A DNA stretch of 64,000 bases from Candidatus Omnitrophota bacterium (GTDB lineage Bacteria > Hinthialibacterota > Hinthialibacteria > Hinthialibacterales > Hinthialibacteraceae), in NCBI GenBank assembly GCA_013177805.1, contig JABLXU010000002.1, positions 1 to 64,000 on the forward strand, read 5' to 3'. The notes beneath the pieces are model-generated. The model searched no databases. It saw only the letters and a list, made by a program, of their open reading frames with translations, and was not told the DNA's origin. Below are positions 52,112 to 61,370 of this stretch, piece by piece. Made by a program: the position numbers and the translations under genes. Numbering within the stretch: the stretch's first letter is position 1; every line of letters starts with the position of its first letter.

Positions 52112-52286
52112 TTTTTACTCGCTTGGCTGGGATACCCTTACCGGAACCCGCTCCCAGATGGATAAGGAATTCTTAGCATTCCGGTCCATATTTATAACAC
52201 GGACGAAACTGTAAGAACGTACAGCCGCCGGGTAAAGAGTTGTTCTCTATGAATGCCACGATCCAAAAACCACGACGGTGCAAGGC

Positions 52287-53027
52287 TTAACGGTTTTGCA
52301 TCCTCGCCCGCCGGAGGATGTCTTGCATCTCGCGGACCGCCCGTTCCATGCCGGTCAACAAAGCACGCGCAACCACACTGTGGCCGGTGTGAATCCATTC
52401 GATGGCAGACAAGGCGGCGACCGGCGCGGTGTTGTGGTAATGCAAACCATGGCCGGCATTGACCCGCAGCCCCTGTTCGCGCGCGAATTCGGCGGCCCGG
52501 GCCACCTGGTGGAGTTCCCGCTCCTGCTCAGCGGGGGTGGCAGCCAGGGCGTAGGGCCCGGTGTGGATTTCCACGAACGGCACGTCCAGTGAACGGGCCG
52601 CCGCGATCTGCCCGGCGTCCGCGTCAATGAAGATACTGACCACGATACCGGCGTTCCGCAACCGTCGTATGCCGGGTTCGAGTTCTTTTTCCCGGCCCGC
52701 GACGTGCAGACCGCTTTCCGTGGTCCGTTCCTCCCGCGCTTCCGGAACCAAGGTACAGGCGAAAGGCTGAATCTGGAGGGCGAAATCGACCATGGCCGGG
52801 GTCAACGCCATTTCCAGGGTCAAGGGGACTTGGAGGATTTCCTTCAGCAATTTCACGTCCCGGTCTTGGATATGCCGCCGGTCTTCCCGGGGGTGAACCG
52901 TAATGCCGTCGGTTCCGCCCAATTGGGCCAGGACGGCGACATCCACGGGATCGGGATAGGGCGTGCCGCGGGCCTGCCGCAACGTAGCCACGTGATCGAT
53001 GTTCACGGACAATTTGGGGGGAGTCAT
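52287..53027 (-). CDS. pdxJ: Pyridoxine 5'-phosphate synthase
   Basis: 246 residues, the usual length. It condenses 1-deoxy-D-xylulose 5-phosphate with 3-amino-2-oxopropyl phosphate in de novo vitamin B6 synthesis. MTPPKLSVNIDHVATLRQAR opens the family, then DPVDVAVLAQLGGTDGITVH, PREDRRHIQDRDVKLLKEIL, FVEIHTGPYA and LRVNAGHGLHYHNT with the catalytic His and Gly-rich loops. It starts one base after the cdaR stop codon (TAG, then T, then ATG), so the two are translated together. pdxA and the remaining B6 genes are not in the window. Confidence 0.96.
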   Translation of the reverse strand: MTPPKLSVNIDHVATLRQARGTPYPDPVDVAVLAQLGGTDGITVHPREDRRHIQDRDVKLLKEILQVPLTLEMALTPAMVDFALQIQPFACTLVPEAREERTTESGLHVAGREKELEPGIRRLRNAGIVVSIFIDADAGQIAAARSLDVPFVEIHTGPYALAATPAEQERELHQVARAAEFAREQGLRVNAGHGLHYHNTAPVAALSAIEWIHTGHSVVARALLTGMERAVREMQDILRRARMQNR

Positions 53028-53028
53028 A

Positions 53029-53814
53029 CTACGTTCCCTTTTTTGTCAGAATTAAAGTCACTGTAACACTGCGGATGGATTTCTCAACCGGCCGGACGCC
53101 AAAATCCTGCTCCAGATCCGGCAGGGGCATTAAATACAAGGGATTCTCAAGGGAAATGTATTCCAGGTCCAGCAAGGGAGTGGAGACCGACTTGATTTTA
53201 TCCACCGCCTGCCGCGGCCCGGTGACGGTGACTTCAGGCGGATCGATCCGCACACGGTCCAAGTGCAACGGGCCGGGGGGGTCGCCCCGCAAGGGGACGG
53301 TAACAGGCACGTTTTTTTGGACACGCAGGAGGGGGACCGCCAATTGGTTGGCGCCGGCCTCGAGATTTTCATACGACGGCTGCGGCTGGGTGATATCCCA
53401 AGGCAGGATGTAAAATGAAAGTTGGCGGGGAACGATGCTTTCTTCCACGACGGCAATGCGGTTCCGGTCGGTTTCGTCCACCAGGTTGGTCAGAAACATT
53501 TCGCTGGTGAGGATGACGCTGGCGGGGGTTTCGCCTTCAGCCAGGGGCACTTTGGACATATCCACATAAAAGCCGGATTGGGATTGCCGAATCAAATCAA
53601 TGGTGTTGCGGGGCCCCTGGACGATAACGACGGTATTGGGCGTAACCCAGTTATCGGGGAGGACCAGATTCGGGGGCAGGTTTTCGAGGCTGATGGGAAT
53701 GCCGTTCAATGTGCGGCGGTCGATCCGTTCCTGCCCTTTGATCCAAACGAGTCCCGCCGCCAGAAGAAGCGACAAAAGCAACAATCCGGCGTCGGTGAAT
53801 TTCCAGCGGATCAT
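53029..53814 (-). CDS. cdaR: CdaR/YbbR-domain regulator of diadenylate cyclase
   Basis: 261 residues from the ATG at 53814, preceded by AAGGAG at 6 bases; a form from 53844 adds ten residues. One N-terminal membrane anchor (FTDAGLLLLSLLLAAGLVWI, about residues 5-24) is followed by three or four YbbR beta domains outside the membrane: RTLNGIPISLENLPPNLVLP, VIVQGPRNTIDLIRQSQSGF, VRIDPPEVTVTGPRQAVDKI. YbbR/CdaR binds CdaA and modulates c-di-AMP synthesis. The start overlaps the cdaA stop (ATGA, 53811-53814), the conserved arrangement of this pair. pdxJ follows directly. Confidence 0.88.
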   Translation of the reverse strand: MIRWKFTDAGLLLLSLLLAAGLVWIKGQERIDRRTLNGIPISLENLPPNLVLPDNWVTPNTVVIVQGPRNTIDLIRQSQSGFYVDMSKVPLAEGETPASVILTSEMFLTNLVDETDRNRIAVVEESIVPRQLSFYILPWDITQPQPSYENLEAGANQLAVPLLRVQKNVPVTVPLRGDPPGPLHLDRVRIDPPEVTVTGPRQAVDKIKSVSTPLLDLEYISLENPLYLMPLPDLEQDFGVRPVEKSIRSVTVTLILTKKGT

Positions 53815-54605
53815 GAACGGCTCCTTTTCCGGATCACGTTCCACAAAATGGATTGTAATTTGGGCGGTTCGATGTTCCGGGTTATACGTCTGTCAATCGC
53901 CAGGGAAATCGCTCCGGTTTCTTCGGACACGATGACAACCACCGCGTCGGTTTCTTCGACCAGTCCCAACGCGGCGCGGTGGCGGGTGCCCCAGCTGGAA
54001 TCGACCGATTCCCGTTCACTGAGAGGCAGCAGACAGGCGGCGGCGGCGATGCGGTTGTTGCGGATAATCACCGCGCCGTCATGCAGGGGGGTCAAAGGGG
54101 AAAAGAGGGTCACCAGCAGTTCGGAGCTCACCACGCAATCCATTTTGATTCCCGTGTCGATAAAACCTTGCAAACTGGTCGAATTTTCGAATACGATCAG
54201 CGCGCCGATATGCCGGCGGGACAACACCTGGGCGGTTTTGGCCACTTCGTCGACCACGGGATCCACCGAGTCGTTGGCGCGCAGGAAGAAACGCGCGCGG
54301 GTTAGTTCGGAAACCGCCCGGCGCAATTCGGCGGCGTACAGAACCACCAATCCCACGAAGATGGGCATTTGCGCGGTGGTCAGCAGCCAGTTCACTGTGA
54401 TCAGGTTCAATAGTTTGCTGAGGTACGTCAAGACGATGAGAAGGACCAGGAACTGAAAGATTTGGACCGCCCGGGTTCCCTGAACGGCTTTGAACACGAC
54501 ATAGAAAATCGCCCCCAAAATCAGAATTTCCGCGATCGCGTGGGGCGCGTCCTGGCCAAAGGTTCGGATCCAAAACGAGTTGATGGTTCTATCTCCCTTT
54601 TGCAA
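53811..54605 (-). CDS. cdaA: Diadenylate cyclase (c-di-AMP synthase) CdaA
   Basis: 264 residues as drawn from TTG 54605. Three N-terminal membrane helices (ILILGAIFYVVFKAVQ, FQFLVLLIVLTYLSKLL and a third at about 75-95) precede the DAC domain (about 110-260). Catalytic motifs are LHDGAVIIRNN (DGA) and GTRHRAALGL (RHR), with GLVEETDAVVVIVSEETGAI between strands. It makes cyclic di-AMP, which controls potassium and osmolyte balance. The drawn start overlaps folP by 17 bases. AGGGAG (54593-54598) lies just inside this frame, and the codon 8 bases after it is ATC, which would give a product of the usual length (about 257 residues); a non-standard start is possible. cdaR overlaps the stop. Confidence 0.93.
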   Translation of the reverse strand: MQKGDRTINSFWIRTFGQDAPHAIAEILILGAIFYVVFKAVQGTRAVQIFQFLVLLIVLTYLSKLLNLITVNWLLTTAQMPIFVGLVVLYAAELRRAVSELTRARFFLRANDSVDPVVDEVAKTAQVLSRRHIGALIVFENSTSLQGFIDTGIKMDCVVSSELLVTLFSPLTPLHDGAVIIRNNRIAAAACLLPLSERESVDSSWGTRHRAALGLVEETDAVVVIVSEETGAISLAIDRRITRNIEPPKLQSILWNVIRKRSRS

Positions 54606-55461
54606 TCCCGTTGGGCACGGCCCGCCGGATGGCGTCCGCCACGGCCACGGTGTCCCGCAACAGCCCTACATCATGCACCCGGACGCAATCGGCGCCGTTC
54701 AGCACACTGGCGGCGACCGCGCCCGCGGTCCCCATTAACCGGCCGCGGGGTTCCGCCCCCGTGATTTTTCCGATGAACGATTTCCGCGATACCCCGATCA
54801 ACAACGGATATCCTTCGAGGCGGATCCGGTCCAGGTGTTTCAGGATGAGCAGATTTTGTTCGGCGGTTTTACTGAACCCGATCCCCGGATCCAAGACGAT
54901 CTGGTCCGGCTGCACCCCTTCGGCCAAAGCGTATGCCACCTGCCGCTCGAAAAACCAGTGGATCTCGCCTTCCAGATCGCCGTAATCTGTTAACGATTGC
55001 ATGGTGCGCGGGTCACCCCGCATGTGCATTAAAATCAATCCGGCTTTCGCTTCCGCGGCCAGCCGGGCCAGACGGGGATCCTGTTGCAGGCCGCTGATAT
55101 CGTTAATGATCGAAGCGCCGGCATCCAGGCACCGGGCCGCCACCTCATATGATACGGTATCCACGGAGACGACGCATCCACTCCGCCCCGCCAATTCCTC
55201 CACCACGGGCAGCACCCGGCGGATTTCTTCCGCCACCGGCACCGGTTCCGCTCCCGGCCGGGACGAGGCCCCCCCCACGTCCAGGATATCGGCGCCTTCC
55301 TCCCATAACCGGGAGGCGTGGGAGATAGCCTGGCGGGGTTCAAAAAAAAGGCCGCCGTCGCTAAAGGAATCGGGGGTTACGTTGATCACCCCCATCAACA
55401 GGGTCCGGTGGCCCCAAGCCAGAGACGTTTGCCGGCAGCGCCAATAGGAAGTCATTTCCAT
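54589..55461 (-). CDS. folP: Dihydropteroate synthase
   Basis: 290 residues. It joins 6-hydroxymethyl-dihydropterin diphosphate with p-aminobenzoate in folate synthesis. TIM-barrel motifs: LLMGVINVTPDSFSDGGLFF, ADILDVGGASSRPGAEPVPV, VDTVSYEVAARCLDAGASII NDISG-like strand, LMHMRGDPRTMQ, QIVLDPGIGFSKTAEQN and LLIGVSRKSFIGKI with the substrate Lys/Arg. It is the first gene of the folP-cdaA-cdaR-pdxJ run; cdaA overlaps its 3' end by 17 bases as drawn. folB lies elsewhere in the window. No strong ribosome-binding site precedes the ATG at 55461. ftsH lies 194 bases upstream in the same direction. Confidence 0.95.
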   Translation of the reverse strand: MEMTSYWRCRQTSLAWGHRTLLMGVINVTPDSFSDGGLFFEPRQAISHASRLWEEGADILDVGGASSRPGAEPVPVAEEIRRVLPVVEELAGRSGCVVSVDTVSYEVAARCLDAGASIINDISGLQQDPRLARLAAEAKAGLILMHMRGDPRTMQSLTDYGDLEGEIHWFFERQVAYALAEGVQPDQIVLDPGIGFSKTAEQNLLILKHLDRIRLEGYPLLIGVSRKSFIGKITGAEPRGRLMGTAGAVAASVLNGADCVRVHDVGLLRDTVAVADAIRRAVPNGIAKGR

Positions 55462-55655
55462 ATGGATGGTCTTTCACAACAGCCGGGCCGAACCGGCCGG
55501 TGCATTTCTACCTGCCTGGATACAACGGAAAAAACCGCTGGGCCGCAGAAAACCGGCCCGCCATTTCCACCCCGTATCACCGGTTGTCGAGTTACCCCGC
55601 CTTCCGGAATACCGGCGGGGAAAGAGCGCGGCAGGGAATCCGGAATCCCGGACGC

Positions 55656-57650
55656 TTACCGCGATTCGCCGATGGGCTGTTCCCGTTCTCCCGCGATGGA
55701 GGAAGGTCCGCCGCTGGATGGTGTTTCCCCAGCGTTTACAGGCACTTCCACGGCAATCGGCGCCTCGTTGTCCGGCGCGTTGTCCGGCGGGATCTCCTGC
55801 GTTCCGGCTTTGGATTTCCGGGCTTCCTCGATGCGGTTGACCAGATCCCTTACGGCATCGGCAGACAGGACTTCTTGTTCGAGGAGGGCCTGCGCAAGGC
55901 CGTCGAGGATATCGCGGTTCGTTTCCAGAATGTTCTTGGCGCGGTGATAGCATTCATCGACCAATTGCCGGATTTCCTTGTCGATTTCAAACTGAATTTC
56001 TTCGCTGTATTCGCGGTCTTTGTAGAAATCGCGGCCCAGGAAGATCTGGTTTTCGTTGAGGCCGAAGGTCAAGGGTCCCAATTTTTCGCTCATCCCGAAG
56101 TTGCAGATCATTTTGTGGGCGATATCGGTGACCCGTTCGAGATCGTTTTGCGCGCCGGTGGTGACATCGCCGAAGATGATGTCTTCCGCCACGCGCCCTC
56201 CCAGGAGGGTGGTCATGCGGGCCTGCAGTTCTTTCTTGGTGGTCAGATAGCGATCTTCCACGGGCAGGTGCATGGTGTAACCGAGCGCGCGTCCACGGGG
56301 CAGAATGGAGACCTTGTGGACGGGATCGATTTCATCCAAGAACCAGCCGACCACGGCATGTCCGGCCTCGTGGTAGGCCACGATGCGTTTTTCGCGGTCG
56401 GTGATGGCGCGGCTTTTCCGTTCCGGTCCGGCGGTGACGCGCTCGATGGCGTCTTCGAAGTCCTGCATGTCCACCACGTCCTTGTTGCGGCGGGCGGCCA
56501 GCAAGGCGGCTTCGTTGACCATGCTGTGGATATCCGCGCCCGAGAATCCGGGTGTGCGGCGGGCGAGAATATCGAAATCGACGTTCTTGGCCAGCACCAC
56601 GTTCCGGGTGTGGACGGCGATGATGCCCTTGCGGCCGTTGAGGTCGGGCAGATCGATGACGATCTGGCGGTCGAACCGTCCGGGACGCAGCAGGGCGGGA
56701 TCCAGGACATCCGGCCGGTTGGTAGCGGCGATGAGGATCACCTCTTCGTTGGTGTTAAAGCCGTCCATCTCCACCAGGAGCTGGTTGAGGGTCTGCTCGC
56801 GTTCGTCGTGGCCGCCGCCCACGCCGGCGAAGCGCTGACGGCCCACGGCGTCAATTTCGTCCATGAAAATAATGCAGGGGGAGTGTTTTTTGCCTTGTTC
56901 GAACAAATCGCGGACGCGGGAGGCGCCCACGCCGACGAACATCTCCACGAAATCGGAGCCGCTGATGCTGAAGAAAGGCACGTTGGCCTCGCCGGCCACC
57001 GCCCGCGCCAGCAGGGTTTTGCCGGTGCCCGGCGAGCCATGCAAGAGAACCCCGTGGGGGATTTTGCCCCCCAGTTTCTGGAATTTTTTCGGATCTTTTA
57101 GGAACTCAACGATTTCGCGGAGTTCTTCCTTGGCTTCGTCACAACCGGCCACATCGTCGAACGTGACTTTCTGCTGATTCTCGCTGCTCAGGCGGGCGCG
57201 GCTTTTGCCGAAGGACATCGCCTTGCTGCCTCCGATTTGCATTTGCCGGAGAACGAAGAACCACACGCCGATGAGCAACAAAATGGGCAACAGGCTGGTC
57301 ATCACGCTGAACATCCAATTGCTGTCGGCCTGCCCCTTGAAGGAAAACGCGGGATTCTTCTTTTTGTACTCGACGCATTTCCGGACCACTTCCGGGGTCA
57401 GCTGTTCGGATGCCAGCGTGACCTCGTAAGCTTTCTTAGCTTGAGGAGCGTTCAGGTCGATGTATTCCCCCTCGATCTTGGAAGGGGATATGACCGCCGT
57501 GTGCAACTGCTTATCGATAATCTCCCCATCCAAGATTCCATAGAACTGATCCAGGGTAAAAGTCGACGCCTGTTCCGTCTGGATCCCACTCACAACCAAG
57601 ATGATGATAATGAGCAGTAAGCCGTAAAAAATAATCGTTTTGTTAAACAA
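55656..57650 (-). CDS. ftsH: ATP-dependent zinc metalloprotease FtsH
   Basis: 664 residues from a TTG preceded by a GGGG-type site at 10 bases. Two membrane helices ([16 protein letters not shown] and [20 protein letters not shown]) flank a short periplasmic domain. The AAA domain (about 165-400) has Walker [21 protein letters not shown] (near 206), Walker [14 protein letters not shown], the pore loop [20 protein letters not shown] and the SRH region [20 protein letters not shown]. The zinc site is HEAGH (near 427). It degrades membrane and cytosolic proteins. The C-terminus (about 590-664) is Pro/Glu-rich and disordered. Upstream lies a TTGACA-type promoter. It is 194 bases ahead of folP, so transcription may read through. 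Confidence 0.97.
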   Translation of the reverse strand: MFNKTIIFYGLLLIIIILVVSGIQTEQASTFTLDQFYGILDGEIIDKQLHTAVISPSKIEGEYIDLNAPQAKKAYEVTLASEQLTPEVVRKCVEYKKKNPAFSFKGQADSNWMFSVMTSLLPILLLIGVWFFVLRQMQIGGSKAMSFGKSRARLSSENQQKVTFDDVAGCDEAKEELREIVEFLKDPKKFQKLGGKIPHGVLLHGSPGTGKTLLARAVAGEANVPFFSISGSDFVEMFVGVGASRVRDLFEQGKKHSPCIIFMDEIDAVGRQRFAGVGGGHDEREQTLNQLLVEMDGFNTNEEVILIAATNRPDVLDPALLRPGRFDRQIVIDLPDLNGRKGIIAVHTRNVVLAKNVDFDILARRTPGFSGADIHSMVNEAALLAARRNKDVVDMQDFEDAIERVTAGPERKSRAITDREKRIVAYHEAGHAVVGWFLDEIDPVHKVSILPRGRALGYTMHLPVEDRYLTTKKELQARMTTLLGGRVAEDIIFGDVTTGAQNDLERVTDIAHKMICNFGMSEKLGPLTFGLNENQIFLGRDFYKDREYSEEIQFEIDKEIRQLVDECYHRAKNILETNRDILDGLAQALLEQEVLSADAVRDLVNRIEEARKSKAGTQEIPPDNAPDNEAPIAVEVPVNAGETPSSGGPSSIAGEREQPIGESR

Positions 57651-57788
57651 TTTCGAAAATCCCCTTGGGAGGGCCCGTAAACCCAGGTTTTATGTAAAAA
57701 ATCATCGCATTTTCATTTCCCATTCGGGCTGATCATTGCGATTGGCGCAAAGCCTTTTTTATTATATCTGATTCCATGGTAACCCATA

Positions 57789-57816
57789 ATAGTAAATCAA
57801 TTAACCAGTGTGTCAA
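57789..57816 (-). promoter_or_regulatory. Strong sigma-70-type promoter upstream of ftsH
   Basis: On the minus strand TTGACA (complement of 57811-57816) and TACTAT (complement of 57789-57794) are separated by 16 bases in AT-rich DNA. It lies about 140 bases before the ftsH start, so the mRNA would have a long leader of unknown role. Confidence 0.6.
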
Positions 57817-57844
57817 GCAAAACCCCATTCACCCTTGGGCCGTT

Positions 57845-59635
57845 TCAATGCTCCGCTGAGTCCTTTGGGCCGATATCCGGGCCTTCATAATGAACCAGGG
57901 TTTGGCAGTGTGTGAGGAATTGATGAAAATTGGATAAAATCCGGATGCGCTCTTCCTGATCGCCCTCCGGGGATAAGACGAACCGCACCGGCCCCAGCCG
58001 CTTCAATTCGGTACAGAACGTCTCCAGGGGAAAGGAGGAGGAGCCGGGCGCTTCCAGGCCCCGGGCGGCCCGGTCCAGCATGCCCAAGGCGGGGAAGGCA
58101 GCCTCGTATTTTTGCCGGTAGGTACCGAGGCGGGAAAATTCCACGACAAAAATCGGCTGCCGGTGAATGGTTTGATGATACAGGTGCCGTCCGCTGACGA
58201 CCGAGGGCGTGAAGGGCAATTCGAGATACGGCTTGGTCTCGGGATTGCGGATCCCCTCCGGAACGGTGTAAGGGACCATGCGCGGAGGCTGCCAGCGGGT
58301 TTCGAGCAAGAACAGGCCCGCCAAACCCGCGCACACCGGGAGCCAAGGGATCCGGTATCCGCGGTGGCGGATCCATCGCTCCAATCCCATAAGCCCCAGG
58401 AGAGCTAGAGCGGTGAAACCGATATAAGCGAACCGGCTGAACACGCGGATGACGGTCACCAAGGGAATCCATTCCAGCAGAGCGGTGGGGGTGAACAGCG
58501 GAATTCCCAAAAAGGACAAGGGTTGACTGCGGAAGACGAGGATCGGACCCAGGGAGAGTCCCAGAAACAGCGCGCTTAAAACCAAAAGATACCCAACTTG
58601 CCCCCTGGTCTCCTTGTCCAGCGGCCGGCACGCGAACCACAAGAAGGGCAGCATCAAGTAAAGAAGGCCCGGGTGGAACAGGAACTCGCTGGCGTAGTGA
58701 ACGTTGGAAATCCAAGGAATCATCCAAATGGGAAGCACCAGGTGGAGCAGGTCGAGAGACCAGTAGGCGGAAAACATCATCGGCACGGAATCGACAAATT
58801 GGGTCTCATACGCTCCCGCGTGGGGGTGATAGAAATAGGCAGCCATAAGCAATCCCACGGTCAAGACCGGCGGCAGGGCAATCTGGAATCCCCTAAGCCA
58901 GTTCTCCCACCCCGGCCCATACCCAAACACGGCCAGCCGAAGGGCTAAATAGATTCCCGCGTACAGTCCGTAATACCAATCCGAAAACAGCGCCAAAGGC
59001 CAGGCGAGAATCAGACCGGCCTCGTGGATCCATCCCGGGGAATGTTCCAGACAAGAGACTTCCCGTGTTTGGAGACGTCTTTCCAGACAATAAAAGAACA
59101 AAAACAGCCAGGGAGTGGAAAGCAGGTTCAGATGGATTTGGTGCGCCCAGCGGTAAGGGCTAAAGGCCGCCAGAACGCCCAACAGGACGGAAAGGGGCCG
59201 GTTCAGCCCAAAACAGCGCGCCCACATCGCGGCGAAAACGCCGGTCAGGGCGGTCCAGAGGCCAAACAAAACATTGTACGCCACGCAGGGGCCGGCCCCG
59301 CCGGTCAGGGGAGCGGCCAAAATCCCATTTGCCAGGGAGAGAGTATGATAACGCAGATCGCATCCCCACGGGATGAAAATCAGATCGCAATGCAGGGGTG
59401 AACTATGCCGCTCGAAGAGGGCATAATACACCCACCAGAGATTCCAAAGATTGGTGCCCTTATCCCCGGCCGGCCCGCTGCTCAGATGATCCGTGGGATG
59501 CAGCACCACCGGAGAACAGGCGAGCGCGGTGATGGCAGCAAAGACCAGCGAAAACACGACTGGATCGCTCCAAACCTTCCGGCTCCACCACGGGGCCGGA
59601 GCAGGCGTGATCTTGATTTCGCTGGCGTTTTCCAT
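57845..59635 (-). CDS. Multi-pass membrane protein, GT-C/oligosaccharyl- or glycosyltransferase-like
   Basis: 596 residues with about 11-12 hydrophobic helices, e.g. PVVFSLVFAAITALACSPVV, SVLLGVLAAFSPYRWAHQIH, TVGLLMAAYFYHPHAGAYE, LYLMLPFLWFACRPL, GYLLVLSALFLGLSLGPILV and FTALALLGLMGLERWI. An N-terminal periplasmic loop has GDKGTNLWNLWWVYYALFER, where an acidic residue in the first loop is typical of GT-C enzymes. The C-terminal 150 residues are soluble and beta-rich (LELPFTPSVVSGRHLYHQTI). It probably transfers a lipid-linked sugar outside the inner membrane; family not assigned. GGGGGAGAG precedes the ATG at 59635. Its 5' end overlaps the divergent gene at 59607. Confidence 0.75.
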   Translation of the reverse strand: MENASEIKITPAPAPWWSRKVWSDPVVFSLVFAAITALACSPVVLHPTDHLSSGPAGDKGTNLWNLWWVYYALFERHSSPLHCDLIFIPWGCDLRYHTLSLANGILAAPLTGGAGPCVAYNVLFGLWTALTGVFAAMWARCFGLNRPLSVLLGVLAAFSPYRWAHQIHLNLLSTPWLFLFFYCLERRLQTREVSCLEHSPGWIHEAGLILAWPLALFSDWYYGLYAGIYLALRLAVFGYGPGWENWLRGFQIALPPVLTVGLLMAAYFYHPHAGAYETQFVDSVPMMFSAYWSLDLLHLVLPIWMIPWISNVHYASEFLFHPGLLYLMLPFLWFACRPLDKETRGQVGYLLVLSALFLGLSLGPILVFRSQPLSFLGIPLFTPTALLEWIPLVTVIRVFSRFAYIGFTALALLGLMGLERWIRHRGYRIPWLPVCAGLAGLFLLETRWQPPRMVPYTVPEGIRNPETKPYLELPFTPSVVSGRHLYHQTIHRQPIFVVEFSRLGTYRQKYEAAFPALGMLDRAARGLEAPGSSSFPLETFCTELKRLGPVRFVLSPEGDQEERIRILSNFHQFLTHCQTLVHYEGPDIGPKDSAEH

Positions 59636-61370
59636 TTGGACTCTCCCCCAGGACTTGGTATGGGGCGATTCCCCCGAACTGGCGGCCGGCGCGTGGATCT
59701 TGGGCGTCCCTCATCCCACCGGCTATTCCTTTTACATGCTGGCTCTGCGCGTGTTTCAGGCGTTGCCGTTCGGGACGGTGATCTTCCGCGGCCATCTCTT
59801 TTCCGCCGTGTGTACCGCCCTGGCATGCGGGATATTGTATCGCTTTTTGGGTTTATGTCTGGAAGCGGCCTACGCCAAAAGCCGGGCGTTGTCCCTCGTA
59901 CCCGCCTTCGCCGCCGCTTTGGCCTTCTCGATCAGTGCTGGAGTCTGGCCGCAGCCGGTGATCACCGAGGTGTACGCGTTCTTCGGATTGCAGTTCGCCC
60001 TGGCCTTGTGGTTGCTGGGGCATTTTCTGCGTTCCCCGGCGGCCGCCCTCGCGCCATTGCTTTTCCTGATGGGTTGGATGGCCACCCATCACCGGCTGGC
60101 GGTGTTTCTGACCGGGGGGATTTTCGTAATGATGATGTGGCGGGTCAGGACGAAAGAGAATTCACTCTCCGGCAATCACAACGAAGAAACATCGGAGCCT
60201 TGCGTCTCTCTCGCGCGGATGATCCCGCAAGGGCTGTTTCTTCTGGTTCCTCTTCTTTTGTTGGCCTATTTTCCCTTGCGGGCGATGAAGAATCCGGCCG
60301 TGAATTGGTATGACCCTGAAACTTGGCAACGCTGGTATCAACTGATCAGCGGTCACATGTACGCGGACCTGTTCCGCCAAGGCTGCGATAGGGTGGGAAG
60401 GTTATACCAAACTTACGGCTTGGGGCAGGTTGTTCTGGATTACTTGTTCCTGGTTTTTATTTCTCACGCCGGCTATGGTGTCTTGGGCCTGGCGGCAGCC
60501 GCCGGGTGGATCGTGCTTTTTCACCGGATGCCCTGGCTGGGAGGCTTATCCGCGTATCTCTATCTCGCCCATCTAAGCTTTTTATGGATCTACCCGGTGG
60601 GGGACCGCTCGGTGTTTCTTTTCCCTGCCCTGCTGGTGCTCTCCCTCCCCTTGGCATTTGGCTTGGCAGGAGGGCTGAACTTGATCCGGAGAGCCACTCT
60701 TTCCCGTCCTGCCTATGGGCTGATTCTGGCCGCCGTGGCCTTATGCGCCGTGTTGTTGCCCTTGCGGACCCGGATGGATCTGGACGACTTGCTGGCGCGA
60801 AAGCATTGCACTCCGGCGAATTTCTCGCTCTGGGACGGCGGATTACGGCAGCGCCTGGAATTCGCCCGGGACCGCTCCGCGGCGGATTACGCCCGCCATG
60901 TGTGGCGCCGAGTGCCGGCCGGTGTCCCGCTCATCACGGGACTGCAGGAGAATTCCGCGGACAACGAACTCTATCCGTTGCTATATCAACAAATCGTGGA
61001 AAAGCGGGGACGGCGGGTCCCCGTGATCGGCGCGGGATTCCTGTATCTGGATTGGTACCGGGACCGGATCGCGCGCGCGCGCCGCGTATCCCTGCCGCCC
61101 CGGCAAGACAGGAAGCACCAAACCCGCGGCGAGTGGCTGGAGGATGTATGGCAAAACCTGATCACTCCACTCCGGGAAAAAGGGCCGGTCTTCGCCACGA
61201 GCTATCCGAAAGGACCGCTGCCCGAGATCTGGAAAAAGCAGGGGCCGCCGAAAATCGATCAATGGATCCCCATTGACCGGACACGCGTAGCGCCTTCCTA
61301 CCAGCCTTATCTACCTGAGGGATTTCTATATGTATTTCCGAAACAGGAACGGAACGGGAATGGGAAATGA
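59607..61370 (+). CDS. DUF2723-family membrane protein (GT-C-like)
   Basis: 587 residues from GTG 59607, chosen because GGAG lies 5 bases before it; ATGs at 59493 and 59532 are in frame without a good site and would extend further into the opposite gene. The family region follows TM1: DLVWGDSPELAAGAWILGVP, then HPTGYSFYMLALRVFQALPF and GHLFSAVCTALACGILYRFL. About 9-10 further helices include FAAALAFSISAGVWPQPVIT, LAPLLFLMGWMATHHRLAVF and LGLAAAAGWIVLFHRMPW. The C-terminal 120 residues are soluble (LFTGLQENSADNELY-like strands; RLEFARDRSAADYARHVWRR). DUF2723 proteins are predicted to act on lipid-linked sugars. It shares 11 bases with the next gene and is divergent from the membrane gene at 57845. 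Confidence 0.8.
   Translation: MILISLAFSIWTLPQDLVWGDSPELAAGAWILGVPHPTGYSFYMLALRVFQALPFGTVIFRGHLFSAVCTALACGILYRFLGLCLEAAYAKSRALSLVPAFAAALAFSISAGVWPQPVITEVYAFFGLQFALALWLLGHFLRSPAAALAPLLFLMGWMATHHRLAVFLTGGIFVMMMWRVRTKENSLSGNHNEETSEPCVSLARMIPQGLFLLVPLLLLAYFPLRAMKNPAVNWYDPETWQRWYQLISGHMYADLFRQGCDRVGRLYQTYGLGQVVLDYLFLVFISHAGYGVLGLAAAAGWIVLFHRMPWLGGLSAYLYLAHLSFLWIYPVGDRSVFLFPALLVLSLPLAFGLAGGLNLIRRATLSRPAYGLILAAVALCAVLLPLRTRMDLDDLLARKHCTPANFSLWDGGLRQRLEFARDRSAADYARHVWRRVPAGVPLITGLQENSADNELYPLLYQQIVEKRGRRVPVIGAGFLYLDWYRDRIARARRVSLPPRQDRKHQTRGEWLEDVWQNLITPLREKGPVFATSYPKGPLPEIWKKQGPPKIDQWIPIDRTRVAPSYQPYLPEGFLYVFPKQERNGNGK

Noticed and set aside
55500..57101. Long open frame (533 codons) on the plus strand opposite ftsH
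   Set aside because: FtsH is a certain gene here; the antisense frame has Gly/Val/His-biased composition and no domain, as expected of the complement of a GC-rich gene.
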